DNA of 64,000 nt from Gyrodactylus bullatarudis. Taxonomy: Eukaryota > Platyhelminthes > Monogenea > Gyrodactylidea > Gyrodactylidae. The stretch spans positions 124,001 to 188,000 of the forward strand of contig SSNU01000319.1 of NCBI GenBank assembly GCA_012064415.1, given 5' to 3'. Shown piece after piece: positions 1-13,400 of this stretch (positions are counted from its first letter, which is position 1; each line of letters begins with the position of its first letter). The notes under the pieces are model-generated. The model ran no database searches, was not told the DNA's origin, and saw only the letters and a list, made by a program, of their open reading frames with translations. The position numbers and the translations under genes are program-made.

Positions 1-2743
1 GTGATAAGCAATCAAGATGATAAATTTTGAAGGAAACTTGTTAATCCAACGATGAGAGAAGATGATTTTTAACATAAAAAATATAGCATACTTGGAAAAA
101 GAATTGAATTTCTTACCTTGGAAACATCAAAGAGGGAAGTGAACTTGCAGAGGGTGATAATTAAATTGTCAATAACATTTGTCTGACCGTAATGGGAAGC
201 GATTCGAGCAACTTTTGTAAAGCCAATGATTGTCTTTTTAAGGACAATCGGATTACTTGTTTTGTCAAAGATTGTTGAAATGGCTGAGACAGTAGGACCC
301 CAGAGGACTTTGAAGATGGCAGAGTCGAAATAATTGCCATTCTCATAATGACGATAGGAGGCAACCTCTCGGAATGCACTCCTCCTCATGATGACCTGGA
401 AAAGTTTTATAAAATTTATTTCAGATACAGTAGTTAAGAAACTTTGGTAAATTAATTACCTTCCATAGATAGTTATCTCTAACTTGTCCTGCCTGTTCAC
501 TAGGCATGATTATTTCATTTAAATGAATGCTTTGGTAGATTTTGGCCAAGACTTCTTGGTCAAAATCGTTTCCACCATTCATACCCTTGAGGTTTCTCTG
601 GAAAGCGGCCATATTCATGGGAACGTTTTGTTTCTTTGAGTTTGGATTATGCTGGTCTGTATTGAGCATTAGGATTGCATAGCTTAATGTGAATACTGAG
701 TCAACATTGGCAAAGACATTTGGATTTGAAACGACCCATTGCTCGGAAAAGTATTCGATAAGATGCTGAATTAAGGGAGCCTCACCTGGCAAACGAAAGG
801 CCTCCAAATACACTCTTATTGCATCATCTATGGCCATGTTTTCAAAGTTGAGCTTTCTATGAGAGTTAGAGAATTATTTCCAAGTTGATCCGGAGTATAA
901 AATTTTATATCTCACTTGACAAATTGATTGAGAACGGCCGAGTTCTTCCTGTTTGAGATATAATCACCAATGGCCTTCTTATCGAGACGTGGGTTTTCTG
1001 TAAGGAATTTCGCCATATCCTCTGGGTCAAAAGGCTTTTTGAGAATACCATGTTCTTGTAGATAGGCAATTCCATCACTAGGTTTTGCATTAAACTTTTC
1101 AGTGCCAGTGATTAAACTCATCTTGAATTCGGTCATTTGTTTGATATCCTCTAAGGATGGGACAGATTCGACGTGTTTTACAAGTAAATGGCGGTTCTGT
1201 TTGTGCTCCCCATTGGGTTCATCCTAAAATCATTGTGTAATTGACAGAGTGGGAAAAGTTAAACTTTAAAACAAACTTTCTTTTCCTCATTATAGTTCCT
1301 GGAGATAATCTCAATTATGGAGAGTAACACTTCAAGGTTGGCAATATGATAGGGATTTTGTTTCTGGACAGGATATGAATTTTTCGACAATGTCTCAGCA
1401 ATAATCATCAGAATAGACTGGGTATAAGGAGAACAGTCGTAGTTTAAAAATAGCTCATTCATCATTCCAGGTAGGAGGAGTAGTTGGGTCAAGAAGTCCA
1501 GAGCAATTTCTTTAATATAAAAACTATGGGGAAAAGATAAGTTAAATTTTTCAATTAAAAACCTGAAATAGTAAAATAATTACTCGAATTTTTCATTTTC
1601 AATGGAAATAATGTCAACAATTCGTAATATGTAGATTTCCATCTGCAATTTGAGTTGAGATCGCATGGACTCAAATAAAAGAATGGAAAGGCGGCAGGTT
1701 GCTGTAAAAATGGAGACTTTTTCAGTATTCAATAATTGTACAAGATACTTTGTCAATTTTGATTTGATTATAAATAAAAGAGTAGGACATTTTGAAAGAG
1801 CATCAGCACCAGTTTCAAGAGCTATGGTCAGCAAATTTAAAGATGTTGATATCTGTATATCAGTATTCTTTTCCGGATTCAGTAACTCAGTCATGTATAA
1901 TAATAAATCTCGAACAACTGTTAAATTATATGGCTTAACTTGAGCATTCTGACTTGAGTTTCCATCCAGGTTATCAGAAGTATTCTCAGAGGAATTATCT
2001 GCGATTTTATCAGATTGATTTGAAGATTCATTATGGTTTAGAAAAGAGTCTGTCTTTTTGATTTTATTCTCCACGTCAGTATTAAGAGAGATGGACACTA
2101 ATTGTGGAATTCTACTAAAAAATAACTGAATAATTGAAGCCAACGTTTGTTCAGAGGATTTTTTCAGCAAGTCAGAGACGTTTTTTCCAAAGCAAATTCT
2201 GAAACAATTTTTTAAAAGTTCGAGTATAGACTCATTAGAAATGCATGATCCTATTGGCAAGAGAACTAGTGTTCTGATCACTTGAAGTATTTTCATCAAA
2301 ACGGTTTCGTCAGATTCTTTGTTGCCACCTTGAAAACGACTCTGAGCCACGGCAGAGCTGATAGCCTCTGCAGCAGCAGGAATTAATTCAGGATTCATAG
2401 AAGGATTGTATTTAAGCACTGATGAATCAATAAAACCATAGGATAGGAACTTTTCAATTGAGATAAGTGCTGATTCTGTAATTGGACCATTGGTTTCCTC
2501 TGATTTGATAAGGTTCAAAAACGGGGATAGATACGCAATAGGCTCAACATTATAGAATTCTAAAAATACTTTAAAGGAAAATTTACCATCAACTTCATTC
2601 ATAAAATTCCTGAGTTGGACTAAACTTTTGTATATTGAATCTTCACTATTTAATCTACCATTTATTTTATTTTGGAAATTCAGTGCTGATATGAGATATG
2701 AAATTTCTGATTTAATTATTGTAGTTCCATTTTTTGGAGCCAT
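1..2743 (-). CDS. GBF1: GBF1-like Sec7 ArfGEF, 3' part beyond window
   Basis: Large Golgi guanine-nucleotide exchange factor for Arf GTPases (GBF1/Gea/garz family), which acts in COPI recruitment at the cis-Golgi. Exons read from the minus strand: 2743-1584, 1523-1277, 1196-916, 856-460, 395-117; phases all close. Exon 1 carries the DCB/HUS region (LMKILQVIRTL, NESILELLKNCFRICF). The Sec7 domain starts near LITGTEKFN and contains the catalytic glutamic finger in FRLPGEAP and the hydrophobic-groove motif LNTDQHN, then LKGMNGGNDF. Exon 5 matches the post-Sec7 segment (ASHYGQTNVIDNLI.LCKFT). These motifs fit GBF1 rather than BIG1/2. The boundary of exon 3 (CAG acceptor at 1197) was chosen because it alone keeps frame. 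The C-terminal HDS domains lie left of the window; I see no convincing exon in 1-116. The start ATG is 157 bp from the start of the divergent roadblock gene. Confidence 0.93.
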
Positions 2744-2900
2744 ATTTATAGCTCAGAATAGTTATTTAGCAACAAAAAGTCGAATATGCATTGGCCACGT
2801 AAAATGAAAGATCCAAAAAAGTCAATTTTTTAAACAAAAATGTTAACAAATTAGACTTAATTGTCAAACTCAAATTTCAAATCATTAGTTACTCGAGAAA
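2744..2900. promoter_or_regulatory. Divergent promoter region between GBF1 and DYNLRB
   Basis: The two start codons are on opposite strands and only 157 bp apart, so both promoters and 5' UTRs must share this stretch. It is AT-rich. I see no clear TATA box at a suitable distance for either gene. Inference from gene arrangement, not from a recognised motif. Confidence 0.5.
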
Positions 2901-3281
2901 ATGGTAATTTATTATTAAGATTATTAATAGGCCGAAGTTGAAGAAACTTTAAAACGAATTCAATCTCATAAAGGTGTGGTTGGAGTAATTATAGTGAATA
3001 GTGATGGTAAGTCTTTTATTTTACTCTTAGGAATTCCAATTCGGTCAACCATGAGCAATTCCGATACAGTCCATCATTGTGCTTTGATTCAGCAACTTAT
3101 TATAAAAGCCAAATCGGCAGTGAGAGATCTCGATCCAACAAACGATCTCACTTTTCTTAGAATGCGTAGTAAAAAGAATGAAATTATGGTTGCTGCAGGT
3201 AAGTTTAAATTAATGTATTGATTATCTTTTTCAGATAAGGATTATATGATGATTGTTATACAGGAGGCTAATACAGAGTGA
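2901..3281 (+). CDS. DYNLRB1: Dynein light chain roadblock
   Basis: Roadblock/LC7-type light chain of the cytoplasmic and axonemal dynein complex; it dimerises on the dynein intermediate chain. Exons 2901-2903 (ATG only), 2931-3006, 3031-3198, 3235-3281 give a 97-residue protein, matching the family length of about 96. The sequence aligns almost end to end: [10 protein letters not shown] at the N-terminus, [11 protein letters not shown], the strongly conserved [18 protein letters not shown], and KDYMMIVIQ near the end. The first two introns are only 27 and 24 nt, and the third is 35 nt; all are GT-AG. Poly(A) signal AATAAA at 3504-3509. The gene is convergent with a putative dynein-adaptor-like frame. 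Confidence 0.95.
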
Positions 3282-3641
3282 ACTATTTATTTTAACATAA
3301 AGATAAAAGATATTTCATATCAAAATGACTTTATAAAAACTATTTGAATTACATAATTCCTGTACCATTTGCAACCGCAATTTCATGGATTCAGTCTTAA
3401 ATAATTTGATTGGATAAACTTTTATAAAACTTACAACTCACGAATTGCCTAATATTTTTTTCAATGGAAATTATCTCAAGTTAACAGTTTTGAAATTCGT
3501 ATTAATAAAGTATTTCAATCTGAATATTATACAGTGAATAACAAAATACTACATTCATAAATAGTATTTATTCATCAAATCACTATGTCATTCTTTACTA
3601 TAGATTTTCCAGTATATTATTATTCTGAGAACCTGGCACAT

Positions 3642-4269
3642 CTAAGTGAAAAAATCTAAGATCACGGATAAATTTTGTCTGAAAGCTTCATCCAATCTCA
3701 ATTGAACGATAGTTCTTTGGAACTCAACGTTTTCAGCTCCCATTTCAACGTTTTCTCTAAGGAGTTCCTCAATTTTGCTATTGAGGGATTTCTTTTTACT
3801 ATCGAATTCATTAACTAGAGCTTGATACTCAGAGTTCTGAGCTGAAAGTCTTTCATTTTCAGTAATTTGTCGCTCTAGCTCTTGCTTGTTTATCTTTAAT
3901 TCATTTTCGAGTTCCTGTATTCGAACCTTTAATTGCTCCTCTTTAATTTGATAATTATTATAGAGATTTTGTTCTTCATCAAATCCAACCTGGCTCATTT
4001 TACGGTGAGCCAAGATTTGCTGTTCAAGTTTTTCGATACCTTACGATGTAGCATTAAGATGGATAAATTACCTTTCTAGTTTGTTCAAGTTCTGTCTTGA
4101 GATTTTCAATCATCTCAGAACAACTATCGAGTTGTGTTTAGAGATTTTGCTTCTCTTCAATTAATTTTAACCCATACTCTGAAGCTTCATACTTTTCTTT
4201 TAAGGCATGATTAAGTGAATTTTGCAGGTTTTTATTCTCGACTAGTATCGCTTCATTTGGATCAAACAT
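3642..4269 (-). pseudogene. CC1-box (BICD/Spindly-type) coiled-coil protein with in-frame stop
   Basis: Two exons, 4269-4072 and 4019-3642, joined by a 52 nt GT-AG intron, would encode about 191 residues, almost all coiled coil. Near residues 25-43 the sequence EKYEASEYGLKLIEEKQNL resembles the CC1 box of dynein-dynactin activating adaptors (Bicaudal-D, BICDR, Spindly), where the conserved A/S-x-x-G contacts dynein light intermediate chain. Directly after this motif the frame meets TAA at 4140-4138; it then stays open for 22 codons to the splice site and 125 codons beyond. One base change would remove the stop, so this may be a recent pseudogene, a sequence error or a polymorphism. The frame is far shorter than BICD (about 800 residues), ending VILDFFT. 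Poly(A) signal on the minus strand at 3572-3567. Family assignment is from one motif and is tentative. Confidence 0.5.
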
Positions 4270-4477
4270 CCTCACAGTAAAGAGTACAAATTAAATATTT
4301 GAACTTCGATTTTTGAAATGACTATATTATCGTATCGATTGTCCAATCGACAATGTCGATTTGAAAAGTTGTGGTTTTTGAATTATTGAATTGGCAAACT
4401 CTTAAACAATCAATTTAAACAATTTTCATTTTTTTGTTATAATAGAACGAATACTACAGTTTTAAAATGATATGAAA

Positions 4478-7400
4478 ATGACCGAGTAAGTTTTTGATGA
4501 TTATTTTTTCATTTGTGATCTAATTATCTATCAGTAATAACTATTCCAAAAGAAAGCTTGTGAGTACTGTAAACTAGATCAAGTTCACTCCCCTTAAATA
4601 TGAAAATTATATTTTCAAGTGTTTTTCGAATGTTAACTAGATATTGTTGTCAATTAATTAATATTTACTGTATTTATAAAAGTAGATAGTTTATGATTTC
4701 TAATCAGGATATTATTATTCATATTCATAATATTTTTATCGGAGTTTAGTCTTTCCACACAACCAGATGCATTCAAAGTGCCTGATTTTCGAAAAAAAGA
4801 TTCTGAGGAATCACCTGAAGATCAGAAATTTTCTATATCAAAAGATAAGAATAAATCACAAAAAAAGTCTAAAATGTTTATGGTTGAAGTGAAACACCTC
4901 CGTGATGACCAAGCCCCATTGAATATTGAAATTTTGGTGAGAATTTTAAAATTATTCAATAATAGCATATTTTTTTGTTCAAAGAGTTTTTTTCCTAAGT
5001 GTTATCATCTTTATCCAAAAAAGTGTATTCATTATCACTATAGAAACACATTCCTGTATTCATGTATTTTTCACAAAACAGCCAAAAGAAATTCTTTCTT
5101 GTGTCATGTGTGTACATTCTGTACATTCGATTGAATTAATGATCAATTTTGCCAAATATTTTCCTATTAATAATGATCCCTTAAAGAGGTAATTTATCTA
5201 ACATAAATCTAATGAATATAAAAATATTTTTTATTGTTCTTTTTTGTTTGGAATTAATCATAACAATAACAACTCTTATCTGATTTATAGTACTAGTCCT
5301 TATAGACCTTTTTTCTAGTCAGGTCTATCATTACCTCATAAATTTAACAAACTTGATCATTCTTCAGGAAGTTTCAACCTCCTTTCTCTCTTTCTTACTA
5401 AGTCTGGCTTTCTGTTTTATTTTTATCTAAGTCTTAAAGTTGATTTTTGTTGTTGAACGAGAACTGGCCATATAACAATTTTGATATATGTTCCTCATCC
5501 CCTCTTAAACATTGTACAAATATTCACTTTTACTAACATACCAAGAGTTGGATATGATAATAAGAGTGTACATTCACATCAATTTATAGTAAAGCTACTC
5601 AACAAAAAAACTGGGTGTGGTAATAGGGTACAGAATCAATTTATTGATTTTAATTCATCATCCCTAGTTTTTTTTTCTTCCACGTTGATAAAAAATTCAC
5701 TCTTTTCTTCTTATTTTTCTTGATCATCAACTAGGTTATTAGTGGTCTTATTATTGTTACTGAATTATTAAATTTTCCTGGAGATCCTCGAGAATTTAAA
5801 TTTAAAAAAAGTACAAAAAGATTACAACTTAATACTTGTACTTGTAGGGAGTGTGATGAGAATTAGGAAGATTGTTGTTTTCCTAAATAAAAACTCCCAT
5901 AAATTATTCATCATTCACATGTAGGACGATCCACCCGGACAATGGTTGATGAACGAAGTTACCGAAAAATTGGGTGGAATATTTGAGAAGGAATACTTTG
6001 GACTACGATACCTTGATAAGCATAAACAAAGAGTGAGCATTACACATAGATATACATATTGAAAATGATGGAAAATAAACCTGTGCCTATTATTACTAAT
6101 TAATTATTATGAATACTAGTTACTAGAAGTACATTAGACATGAGAGACTCTCTTGAATAGTGAAAAGTGTAGACTTATTGAACAGTGAAAGAGAGATCTT
6201 TGAGATCAATCAATAAATACATATTTTTAAGTGAGAATTTGACATTTCTCATGTAGAATTTACTCTAAATTTTAATTGCTAATTATAATTCTTCTTCTAT
6301 AAATGAGGTGAAATAAGCAATGTCTGATTGCCCCTATCAGTATAGTAGAAGACGTAAACGTACTGTTTGTTTTGAACATTTCTGGACAAAAGTACTGCTG
6401 ATTACAATTGATATTTTACTAAGTAATGGGGTATAATAAGAAATCGATGGCATTAATTTAATTTCTACAGCAATGGTTGGATTTGTCAAAGTCAGTCCAA
6501 AAACAACTGAAAAAAGTCAAACCAAAATCCCTTAGTTTCCGAGTGAAGCACTATCCCAGGAAACCTTTGGAGGAATTTCGTTCAGAACGCACGAGATACC
6601 TTCTCTATCTCCAGTTGAGGAGAGATCTACATTCAGGCCGTCTAGTCGGACGCAACAATGACATGCAAATTCTGGCAGCTCAAATTCTTCAAGCAGAAAT
6701 CGGAGATTATACTGAACTTATGGATTATCTTGGAGAAAATGGAAGCCTAGCTGACCTCCAAATGTTTGCAAATATGACGCCGAGAGTTGAAGCGAAAATA
6801 ATGGATATTCACAAATCTTTGGTGTGAGTCTATTGAATGGTTATAAAAACTTCAAATCGTAATCATTGTTTTCAGGGGTCTGAATCCGAGTGAAGTCGAG
6901 AGTATGTTCCTTGAAAAAGCTACAGAATTCGACACATATGGTGTTGAACCAATTTATGTTGAAGTAAATATTGGTTAAAAAGATTTTTGAGATTTGAAAA
7001 AAATCCCTTTTTGATTTCTAGGATCGAAAGGGTAACGGGTTTTATGCTGGCTTAAATCATGAAGGCGTCATAACCTTTAGGGATAATAGAAAAGTTCACG
7101 TCTTTGCCTGGAATAAAATTAGCAAGATCAGCTATGACAAGAGACTTTTCATCATACAAGTTGAATGGGAACAGGTTAGTTCACTCTCTGTGGGAAGCAA
7201 GAAACTTTGGCTCTCTACTCTCCATTTTAGCGACGGCACATTCTTGGCTTCAAGTGTCAGACCAGGCAAGCTGCTGAGGCTCTCTGGAAATGGGCTGTAG
7301 ATCGTCAGGGATTTTTCACGTATGTCGTCGTTTACTTAGATAAAAGATTTTGTGAAAATATTTCAATTATACTCATAGACTCAATAGAGCTGTGGAAGCT

Positions 7401-10400
7401 AAAGAATCGAAAGCCTCCGCTGGCTTTTTTAAGCCGAGACAATTCTATTTATTTACGTAAGTCTACTCCTCACTCCTCTTGTAATATAAAATCCATAAAT
7501 ATTATCCCTAAAAGTAGGCAAAAAAATAACTTCTTCGTGCCACTTAACTCTTAAAGAGAATTAAAGTGAGAAGAAGAAAGGGGGCGTTACTTTTAATACC
7601 TTTTTATTGCTTTTAATTTTTTTTGAGAAAATTGAGATAAGTAGCTAATTTTATTTGCTAAAGTAAATTTAATTACTTTGAGAAAGTCTTTTTATGAAAA
7701 ATTTCAGAACTCAAAAGTTAAATAACTGATATTGCCTTTCCTCCTTTTTTTAGAGGTAGATGTCAGAAAGAGCTTATGCAACTTCATTCCAGTATGCCAA
7801 ATATTCCCCAGTCTTCTGTGAAACGGTAAGCTTATAATTCCTAATTAATTCCTGGAACTTTATCCCTTAATTAATTAACTTATTATTAAATATTTAAAAA
7901 AGACCTCGCTCTGTTATTGATCCTCGTAAATCAAATGAGACATCATTTTGGTAAGAAGATGCGATTAATAATAATAATGATTACAAATCCGTTACTAAGG
8001 GTGACCAAACTTCTCTATTTTGTTACTAGTAAAAGAAGAAACAGATTAATTCATCTAACATATATAGTATATACAATGTACATAAATATTTCTAAAAATA
8101 TTCCACTAAAAATTTATTTCCCTCTGCATAAATGTGCATTTTTTTCAAAATTTTCATTCGAATTTAAACAATCTTCCTTGTGATTAGAATAATTATTTTT
8201 TCTCACATTTTATACACAGTGTTGAATAAAATCTAACCATAAAGTCTATGAGTCTTCTCTCTCTCAAATTAACACTATCAAATCAATAGGTCAAGATTAT
8301 TACTAACTTGAGAAATTGTCAAAATAAAGCAGAATCTATTCTTAAAGTAAGAAGACGAGGCCTTTATTTCTAGCATACTTATTAATGGGATAAATGCCAT
8401 GGTTTTTAAGATTAACTTTATTGATAGGTCCATTTCCTGTCTCGATGACTGTTCAGTTTTTTCAACTCTCAAAACCCAGTTAGAGTTGAATGAAACTTTT
8501 TGTAAATTCCTACTTATAATGCATGTATCACACTGTTGAGTATGTTCTCGAATAACGGTTTTATTTGAGATATCCTTGGCCTACATCTTCTTCGTTTACA
8601 ATGATAACTCTGGTGACTCAGCTCAAAACCTTACTGAATTAAAATTTATTGACTCTCTTTAATCTAGTTTTATCTTATTTTTTCATTTCTTTTGAATTAC
8701 TCAAATTTCCTATCATCAGAAGCCGAAGTTTACTCAACATTGCAATGTGAGTTGATAATTTCCTATTGAAATTCGCTTTTTTTGACAACATTTGTTCTTT
8801 TAATTCTTCAGCAAAGTCAATAATGCCAAACGTTATCAAAGTCAAGATGCCCTAAATAAAAGAATTCAGCCAAAGAACCAATTTTCCTCTGAACAAGACC
8901 TTCATAACCAACCGAATATTTCGTCCTCTGAAAATCACCTAACCCGTCATCAAAGTTTAGGCAAGTTTTCATTCTACTCTTCTCTGTTATTCTACTCATT
9001 ATACTGAATGAGTGCTCACTTTTTCGAAACTTTAAGTTTTCAATAAAAATCGAATCTTTTGCATGTTATGACAATAGAACTAAACTAAGGATCGATATAA
9101 TCTTTTTAACAACTCTTCTACTGCTTCTCAAATGAGGAATGTAAATTCTGACTATTTCTACAAGAAATTAACCAACACTGAAAACAACCTGTTGTTGGTC
9201 ATGATCGTAGTATCTCATTTAAAAACAGAGAAATTGAATACAACGAAATTAGCTCTTGTGTCCAACTCTGTTTTTGCTAGCAACAGTTATAGAATAGAAA
9301 ATAATTTGTTTTACTAAAAAATACTCTGTGTTACATACAGATGTATTTTTATTACAAACATATAATACAAATATGAATACTACTAGAAGAAAGAAGATAT
9401 TTGTGTAACAAATGAACCATTTTTTCTCACCTTCTACGCGTCGCCTGTTCATTGTAGAGTTTAGATCAATTATTTATCAATTTATTTCATTCAGAAGTTT
9501 TCTTGTTATAGATTTTAAAGTTGGGCTAAATAAATAACCATTATCCTAATTTGTAAAGGTTGAAATCTTCGTTTACTGATTCTTTTCTTGTCGAAAAAGA
9601 TTCTATATGAGATCAATAATTATAATTATGGGGCTTTTAAAGATTACCAATGAAAAATATATTGCCACGAGTATATTTCATTAAATACAGCTTTTCTTGT
9701 GGAAAAAACATTCCCCAAAAGTGGACACAAAAATGTAGTAAATAGTGTAATGATTAATGAAGAGGAATGTAGAGTATTTTAAAAGTTTCCCTTCCTACGT
9801 CTATCACACATATCACATGATCATCAATTTTCTTAAATAATACACCAGCAAAGTGTAGTGTAAGAGAGAGAATTACTTGAATATAATGAAAACTTTACTC
9901 CTGAATGTAATACAATTTCCATTTGAGAAGGTGATCAGAGATCAGTAAAGGATTATAGATTAAAGTTTTATACTTTTCATTGTATAAGTAAAAGTATTAT
10001 GTTACTTATTAAACTTTTTGGATATTTTACTAAAATGTGTCACAGTACAATAGTACTAGAATAAATTTACAGAAGGAAAATTTAAAACCATATCCCTTAG
10101 TACATACATTGTACGAATGTGTTTTAATGAGTTCTTCACAAATTTTATTTTGAATCAAAGATTTGAATTTGAATGAAACTAAGAGACGATGTAATAACTT
10201 CGCAATAATTAAAGTCACGTGTCTGATTTCTAATTCATACCGTTTCAACCTAATCTTCTTTCAACATTTTTACACTGTTAATCAACGTTGTTATATTAAT
10301 TGTAATTTACAATCCTGATTCACCAAAAATACTAGATAAAAGAGAAAAAGATGTGGATAACACAAAAGTCTTCCAAGTACTTATTCACGAGTGTTTATCT

Positions 10401-13400
10401 TGACAACAATTAACTTTTCTCAATGAATAAAAACGACAATAAATATCTTACACTATATTAATAAGAAATTCATTACAGTATTGTAAATCTTTTATTGATA
10501 GGATTGTAGTGGGATTATTAAAGAGTTTCCTCGCCATAATTCAAGACTTATATACTCTTTTTTTGTAGAAAATGATACAAAGTGAAAGATGGAGATGAGA
10601 ATAAAGTATTTCTATCATAAAACCTTTCCCAGGATGTAATTTTATTTAATTAATTGCATTGTGTGTCTGAAAAGTTTTCTCTCTCTTTTGATTGACACAT
10701 TTTAAAAAAATTTTGAGTTTGTTTTATTGAATACCACCAACAAGTTTATTTTTTGTCTTATGGCATAATAATACAGAATTCAAATTTTAATTCAGTTCAG
10801 ATCTAACTAGTGCATTTCGACTTATACAACTTATTCGATTTTCTGGAAGCACTTTGCTATTATATGAAACATGAGATTTACAAACTACATTGATTTTAGA
10901 CATGGTAGAATCAAGATTAAAAATGATTTACTTAAATTTAGGGGCTAAAATAAACTCAACGAAGCGTTACTCCAAGGATGAGTCAATGCCATTGGAATCA
11001 AAATTAAAACTTACTCAAGAATTTTCCTCTACGAACATATCTTCATTTAATCTGCGCCCTGAGGAAATCCAAGAAAACATTGATCAACCCCGTGATAAAG
11101 GGGTCTTGGATGACAGTAAATACACTCAAAAACAACTTCTGGAATCTAGAGAGCAAAGCATTTCCCCACAGCAGGATTCGAAAAAATTGTCCGAATCTCA
11201 ATTGCATAATAATGATAATAGTAGTAGCCTTAATCGAGATCTGATTCCCCAGAAAAAGTCAGAATCCTTATCAGAGACAATATCTGATTCATTTAGTCCG
11301 AAGAGTCTGAAAAGTCGGAAAGTTCCTCAGCCCACTCGTGTTCTCAATCAGGTTGGTGTTTTGGGCGCATCTGGTTATATACAACCCAACTATTCGCAAG
11401 ATAACCAAACTCATGACCTTGACAATCCCTCCACTTCTCAATTGAACAGTCCGAACGATTTTAATAACAGTCCTTTAAAATCGAGTCGATCTCAGATCAA
11501 CATTTTGGATCCAACACTCAATCCGAATTCAACGACAACACTTGCCTCAGTTAGCCCACAAATTAGTTGTATATCTCCAAACTCTCTGACTAGTCCGACC
11601 AAAAGCATCTCTCAGCAGTATCCTGTGGTTAAGAATCGTCTTAATTTGGTCCAATCTCAGAATGAACTCTCGACAGAAATTACCTTCAATACACCGGCAC
11701 AAGTGAGCTTTAAAAGTTGATAACTGGTAATAAATCTAGGAGAATTATTCACTTTTTATAGGCCACCATTTATCAGACCTCAAAAGATCCATATCACTCG
11801 AATATACTCTATTCGAAATCGTCAGATTCTTTGAGCAACCAGACGGTTATCCTCAGTCCAGAAGCGAATAAGAGAAGTCAGAATATGCATGAACCAGAAG
11901 AGGAAAAGTTTTCAAACCATCTAATAATACGAACAAGTCAAAATATTGATGGACTAAAGACAGAGCAATCCAACATAAACCTACGAGTTTCTGAGCCCGA
12001 CCAACGCTCGCGAATTCAAATCTCACCCCTCTCTGACTACGATACCAATCAGAGGGGTGACATGTTAAAGCCACCTCAGCATCCATCATCAAAGATTCAT
12101 CAATCCAACTCCTCGCTGAATGCTACTTCCATTACAAATGGTCCAATAAATCAGCCCCTCCTAATTAACTATGGATATTCAGCCTCGTCGAAATATTCAG
12201 CTCCAATCACTTCAGACTTTAACTATGAACACTCATGTGATGGGAAATGGAATACTAGGATTGAATCGCTTAAGCAGTTTCCCACTTTTCCAAGGTTTAA
12301 CGATGCCAATGAGGATGAGGAGAATTCAAATCATCAAAATCTCTACAATTTTGATTACAACCACGAGGTAGGAAAATCCTGATTACAGTCGAAATGACAC
12401 CTTGAATTAATTCTTTCTTAAATAATAATGATAGGTAAAACTAGATTCAAATATGGATAGGAATATTTCGGAGAAATCATACAAGGATAATGTTTACACT
12501 CCTTTGTCAGTTGATGTTAATAATGCAGCACCAACAACAATCAGAACATCGTAAGTTTACTCATGAGTAGTTATGGAAATTGTAAACAAAATTTTCCTTG
12601 TCTAAAAGCTTATTAAATTATGCATTTTTCTCTATTCTATAAATAGAAAGTCTATTGATCTTAACGTAAGTTTTCCTCGTCTACTCTTTAGATCCCTTTT
12701 GATTTTTCGTTGTCAGGTTACTGTTTTTAATTTTCATAATAGTTTCTGTTGTTTTTATCCTGTTATTTTCAGTTGATTCATTTGTTTTATATAGATTGCG
12801 GTGAACTTGAAAAATAAGTTGATTTTTGGTGTTATTCTTGATCAAACTATTTTGCTCATTTTATGAATGAATCTACACAAGTAGTCTTGCTTCCTTTCAA
12901 GGAAAAGAATCATATTTTTATCAAAAGATCATTTTCATTTCCTGGGTGACATAACCTCCCTTTTTCATCTCGACACATTATCATCGGAGTACATTTTTCC
13001 TGGTCTCTTTTGTGACATACAAAGTGTCTTAATATGTATTTCTTGTTTAATTACGGCTAAAATCTCGATCATTAGTCCAAATACATCTTTTTAACAAATT
13101 TAATGTCATAGCACTAACAACTTGAAGCTACCCAAAAATTTTTTTGGCAGATCACGCGTAAACCAATGAAAATTTTAATGGGGCTGAACGATAAATCCTC
13201 ATGTCTATTCTTGCATCTGTCACTTGCTAGAATCGCGGGAGAATTTTTTTGAATATTCTACTGAATCATCAACATTGGATTCATCTTTCAATTTGAAGCA
13301 GTCGTAGATATGGCCGATTGATTTAAATTATTTTTTTTATTACTTTGCATTAAAGCTTTCTTATTGAATCAAAGTTTGTCTATCTGGCACAAATGTACGA

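Noticed and set aside
5481..5723. Plus-strand frame inside a FRMD intron
   Set aside because: No domain, low complexity, and it interrupts a well-supported exon chain.
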